Shown piece after piece: positions 6,304 to 6,524 of a DNA stretch of 6,524 nucleotides (the stretch's first letter is position 1; every line of letters starts with the position of its first letter). This stretch comes from Nitrososphaerota archaeon (GTDB taxonomy: Archaea > Thermoproteota > Nitrososphaeria > Nitrososphaerales > Nitrosopumilaceae), in the NCBI GenBank assembly GCA_018263495.1, contig JAANXC010000087.1:1-6524 (forward strand). The letters run 5' to 3'. The notes beneath the pieces were generated by a model, which searched no databases, was not told where the DNA came from, and saw only the letters and a list, made by a program, of their open reading frames with translations. The position numbers were made by a program, and so were the translations under genes.

Positions 6304-6309
6304 TTTATA
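6304..6309 (-). promoter_or_regulatory. TATA box for the 54-residue gene
   Basis: TATAAA on the minus strand lies at -28 to -23 from the ATG at 6281, again predicting a transcript that starts at the start codon. It is the best consensus match of the three minus-strand boxes. The surrounding spacer is the divergent region between this gene and the plus-strand zinc-knuckle frame. Confidence 0.6.
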
Positions 6310-6368
6310 GAGTTATTGTAAATTTCTCAAAACAAAAATTTTAGATTACTTGAAGATAATGCAATAAT

Positions 6369-6461
6369 GTGAAATGCCCTAGATGTAAAAAGAATATGAA
6401 AAAAGATCATCCTTGGCAGGAATGTTATGATTGTATTAGAACAGTATATCCTGAAACATAA
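6369..6461 (+). CDS. Putative zinc-knuckle microprotein, 30 residues, GTG start
   Basis: A short plus-strand frame beginning with GTG and ending in TAA encodes a 30-residue peptide with two CxxC pairs: CPRC at residues 3-6 and CYDC at 19-22. It also has a central KKDHPWQE. This four-cysteine layout is that of a treble-clef or zinc-ribbon knuckle and would bind one zinc ion. An in-frame TAA lies four codons upstream, and the only later start (Met10) would lose the first CxxC, so GTG is the only start keeping both pairs. A weak TTTAGA lies at -29 to -24. Very small Zn-ribbon proteins are common in archaea. At this length chance cannot be excluded, but four cysteines in paired spacing in such AT-rich DNA is unlikely for non-coding sequence. 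Confidence 0.5.
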   Translation: MKCPRCKKNMKKDHPWQECYDCIRTVYPET

Positions 6462-6493
6462 TATTTTACATTGAAATTATTTAGAAATAACAC

Positions 6494-6524
6494 ATGATTA
6501 AAATAAAAAAAGAAGACGATATCA
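6494..6524 (+). CDS. Possible start of a plus-strand gene, truncated by window end
   Basis: An ATG followed by ten in-frame codons (MIKIKKEDDI) runs off the right edge. An AT-rich ATATTTTA lies 33 to 26 bases upstream, roughly where an archaeal TATA box would sit for a leaderless transcript. Too little is visible to identify a product, and the frame could close just outside the window. Confidence 0.25.
   Translation, partial: MIKIKKEDDI

Noticed and set aside
1..6524. CRISPR array, tRNA, rRNA, insertion sequence or attachment site
   Set aside because: No spaced repeat series, cloverleaf, transposase-like frame or terminal inverted repeat was noticed by eye; a covariance-model scan was not possible here.

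Overview
This window looks like chromosomal DNA from a low-GC archaeon. My best guess is an ammonia-oxidising thaumarchaeon of the Nitrosopumilus/Nitrosarchaeum kind. The base composition is strongly AT-rich, genes are closely packed, and archaeal TATA-like boxes sit about 28 bases before the start codons of three minus-strand transcription units, which implies leaderless mRNAs. The Shine-Dalgarno-like AGGA motifs occur only inside the operon. The lineage is inferred from these features, not proven.

Most of the window (positions 5811 down to 1, all minus strand) is one tightly overlapping operon for DNA phosphorothioate modification, read as dndB, dndC, dndD, dndE and then a cysteine desulfurase in the dndA position. 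All four internal junctions overlap by 1 to 11 bases. The desulfurase runs off the left edge, so its catalytic-cysteine loop is not visible. The expected division of labour is: the desulfurase takes sulfur from cysteine; DndC (ATP pyrophosphatase/PAPS-reductase-like with a four-Cys Fe-S site), DndD (SMC/Rad50-like ATPase) and DndE (small nicked-DNA binder) put it into the DNA backbone; DndB (DGQHR protein) regulates the process.

The 51-bp gap before dndB holds two exact 16-bp direct repeats spaced 22 bp apart. Each contains a TTATAA box, and the proximal one lies at -28 to -23 from the dndB ATG. It is probably the promoter and may also be an operator.

Upstream of the operon are two small minus-strand genes of unknown function (66 and 54 codons), each with its own TATA box at the same spacing, separated by a hairpin plus T-tract that may be a terminator. 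Beyond an 87-bp divergent spacer, the right end carries a putative 30-residue CxxC...CxxC zinc-knuckle ORF on the plus strand and perhaps the first codons of another plus-strand gene. No dndFGH or pbeABCD restriction genes, mobile elements, CRISPR arrays, tRNAs or rRNAs were seen.
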